Origin: Brachyspira intermedia PWS/A
GTDB taxonomy: Bacteria > Spirochaetota > Brachyspiria > Brachyspirales > Brachyspiraceae
Assembly: GCF_000223215.1 (NCBI RefSeq)
Contig: NC_017243.1
Coordinates: 124,001 to 188,000 of the forward strand
Direction: 5' to 3'
DNA: 64,000 nt
The translations under genes and the position numbers were made by a program. Position 1 is the first letter of the stretch. Every line of letters starts with the position of its first letter. The notes beneath the pieces were generated by a model, which saw nothing but the letters and a program-made list of their open reading frames with translations, did not search any database and was not told where the DNA came from. Below, in pieces: positions 63,058 through 64,000 of this stretch.

Positions 63058-63831
63058 ATGTCATCAGAAAAATATTATGAAGAAGGTTTAAATTATTTTA
63101 AAGAGAGAAAATACAAAGAAGCTATAGAATCTTTTGATAAAGCAATAGAGTTAGACCCTAATAATAGTAATACTTATTATAACAGAGGAATTACTAAAGT
63201 AAATTTAGGACAGTATGAAGAAGCTATAAAAGACTATGATAAAGCTATAGAGTTAAACCCTAATGATAGTGATACTTATAATAACAGAGGAATTGCCAAA
63301 TATAATCTAGGACAGTATCAAGAAGCTATTAAAGACTATGATAAAGCGATAGAGTTAGACTCTAATGATAGTGATTCTTATAATAATAGAGGAATTGCTA
63401 AAAAAAATTTAGGACAATATAAAGAAGCTATTAAAGACTATGACAAAGCAATAGAATTAGACCATAATTATAGTTCTGCTTATAGCAATAGAGGAATTGC
63501 TAAAAAAAATTTAGGACTGTATGAAGAAGCTATAAAAGACTATGATAAAGCAATAGAATTAGACACTAATGATAGTAATGCTTATAATAACAGGGGACTT
63601 GCTAAAGGAAGTTTAGGACAATATAAAGAAGCTATTAAAGATTTTGATAAATCTATAGAGTTAAACCCTAGTTATAGCGATGTTTATAATAACAGAGGAG
63701 TATCTAAAGAAAATTTAGGACAGTATAAAGATGCATTAAAAGATTATAAAAAGGCTTTGGAATTAGATTCTAATAATAACATAGCTAAAAATAATATAAA
63801 AAATCTTCAAAATAAATATGGTTTGAAATGA
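63058..63831 (+). CDS. Tetratricopeptide repeat (TPR) protein
   Basis: 257 residues made of about seven 34-residue TPR units with the consensus NRGIAKxNLGQYxEAIKDYD followed by KAIELD. The repeats are nearly identical to each other in DNA, so copy number may vary. No signal peptide or other domain is present; the protein is probably a cytoplasmic scaffold. The gene sits within an R2 array: the same 117-base R2 segment occurs before it and again starting two bases after its stop codon. GAGG before the ATG supports the start. Confidence 0.88.
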   Translation: MSSEKYYEEGLNYFKERKYKEAIESFDKAIELDPNNSNTYYNRGITKVNLGQYEEAIKDYDKAIELNPNDSDTYNNRGIAKYNLGQYQEAIKDYDKAIELDSNDSDSYNNRGIAKKNLGQYKEAIKDYDKAIELDHNYSSAYSNRGIAKKNLGLYEEAIKDYDKAIELDTNDSNAYNNRGLAKGSLGQYKEAIKDFDKSIELNPSYSDVYNNRGVSKENLGQYKDALKDYKKALELDSNNNIAKNNIKNLQNKYGLK

Positions 63832-63833
63832 CT

Positions 63834-63960
63834 TTACGCACGGTAAACAAAATTAACAATACGATAAAATTTAAATTTCAAATAAATCTATATATTTAGC
63901 TTTATTCTGCGTGCGGTGAATGCATTATAAATTTAAAAAAACTTGGGTTGGTGTTAACAA
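63834..63960. repeat. R2 palindromic motif array right of the TPR gene
   Basis: TTACGCACGGTAAAC (63834), CTGCGTGCGGTGAATGC (near 63908) and CTTGGGTTGGTGTTAAC (63942). It is a direct repeat of 62600-62716 with about ten differences. It may continue past the window edge; no gene is seen to base 64000. Confidence 0.7.
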
Positions 63961-64000
63961 TTATGTTTAAACTTTAAAAAATAAAAAATCATAAATGTAA

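Noticed and set aside
1-64000. CRISPR arrays and tRNA or rRNA genes
   Set aside because: No regularly spaced identical repeats with unique spacers, no tRNA T-loop sequence in a fitting cloverleaf context and no rRNA sequence was recognised by reading.

Overview
The window is a very AT-rich bacterial chromosome segment, most likely from an intestinal spirochaete of the genus Brachyspira. The main reason is the left end: a phage-type late operon (capsid, tail, lysis genes) with no integrase or replication genes, running directly into methyl-accepting chemotaxis genes. That is the layout I know for the VSH-1 gene transfer agent of Brachyspira. Abundant chemoreceptors, many small lipoproteins and an NADP-type secondary alcohol dehydrogenase fit too. 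The species cannot be fixed from sequence alone.

Layout. 1-12.3 kb: right-hand part of the VSH-1-like cluster: major capsid protein, small head/connector genes, a long tail tube protein, two small overlapping genes, tail proteins including an 847-residue fibre-like protein, then lysis genes (GH19 endolysin, membrane protein, holin-like protein, inner- and outer-membrane spanin-like pair). Terminase, portal and an obvious tape measure are not seen and may lie upstream. 12.4-18.4 kb: three tandem chemoreceptor paralogues with nearly identical signalling domains; the first has lost its second membrane helix. 18.5-33.5 kb: PPC-type lipoprotein, NhaC-family antiporter behind a probable attenuator leader, G3E GTPase, alcohol dehydrogenase, CAP lipoprotein, thymidine kinase, a frameshifted DUF262/DUF1524 gene with a truncated HrgA/COG2958-like gene, a large membrane protein and a U32 protein. 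33.5-46.5 kb: Spy-like protein, acyl-CoA ligase, HlyIII-like protein, Ddl, DinB-like protein, a lipoprotein group, RecX, an orphan N6-adenine methyltransferase, an M23 peptidase and RuvB. 47-64 kb: a fourth chemoreceptor, Lon, CreD-like protein, NCS2 purine permease, aspartate-semialdehyde dehydrogenase, two PepSY-like secreted proteins, an Ldh_2-family dehydrogenase, an AlkD-like protein and a TPR protein.

Between the genes lie two dispersed repeat families. R1 is MITE-like: ends related to TATACTGAAAATTTTTAAG/TTTGTCA in inverted orientation, with internal GC-rich hairpins. R2 is an ordered set of GC-rich motifs in mirror order (A' B' C ... C' B A), in about ten places. R1 copies interrupt the GTA late operon three times, and R2 arrays flank the TPR gene as direct repeats.

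Five genes across the window become complete only if one base is added to a 6-7 base A or T run. Either the assembly under-calls homopolymers or these genes really vary or slip at such runs. A further small signal is a matched hairpin element ahead of the endolysin gene and the HrgA-like gene, at nearly the same distance from the start codon, where neither start has a normal nearby Shine-Dalgarno sequence.
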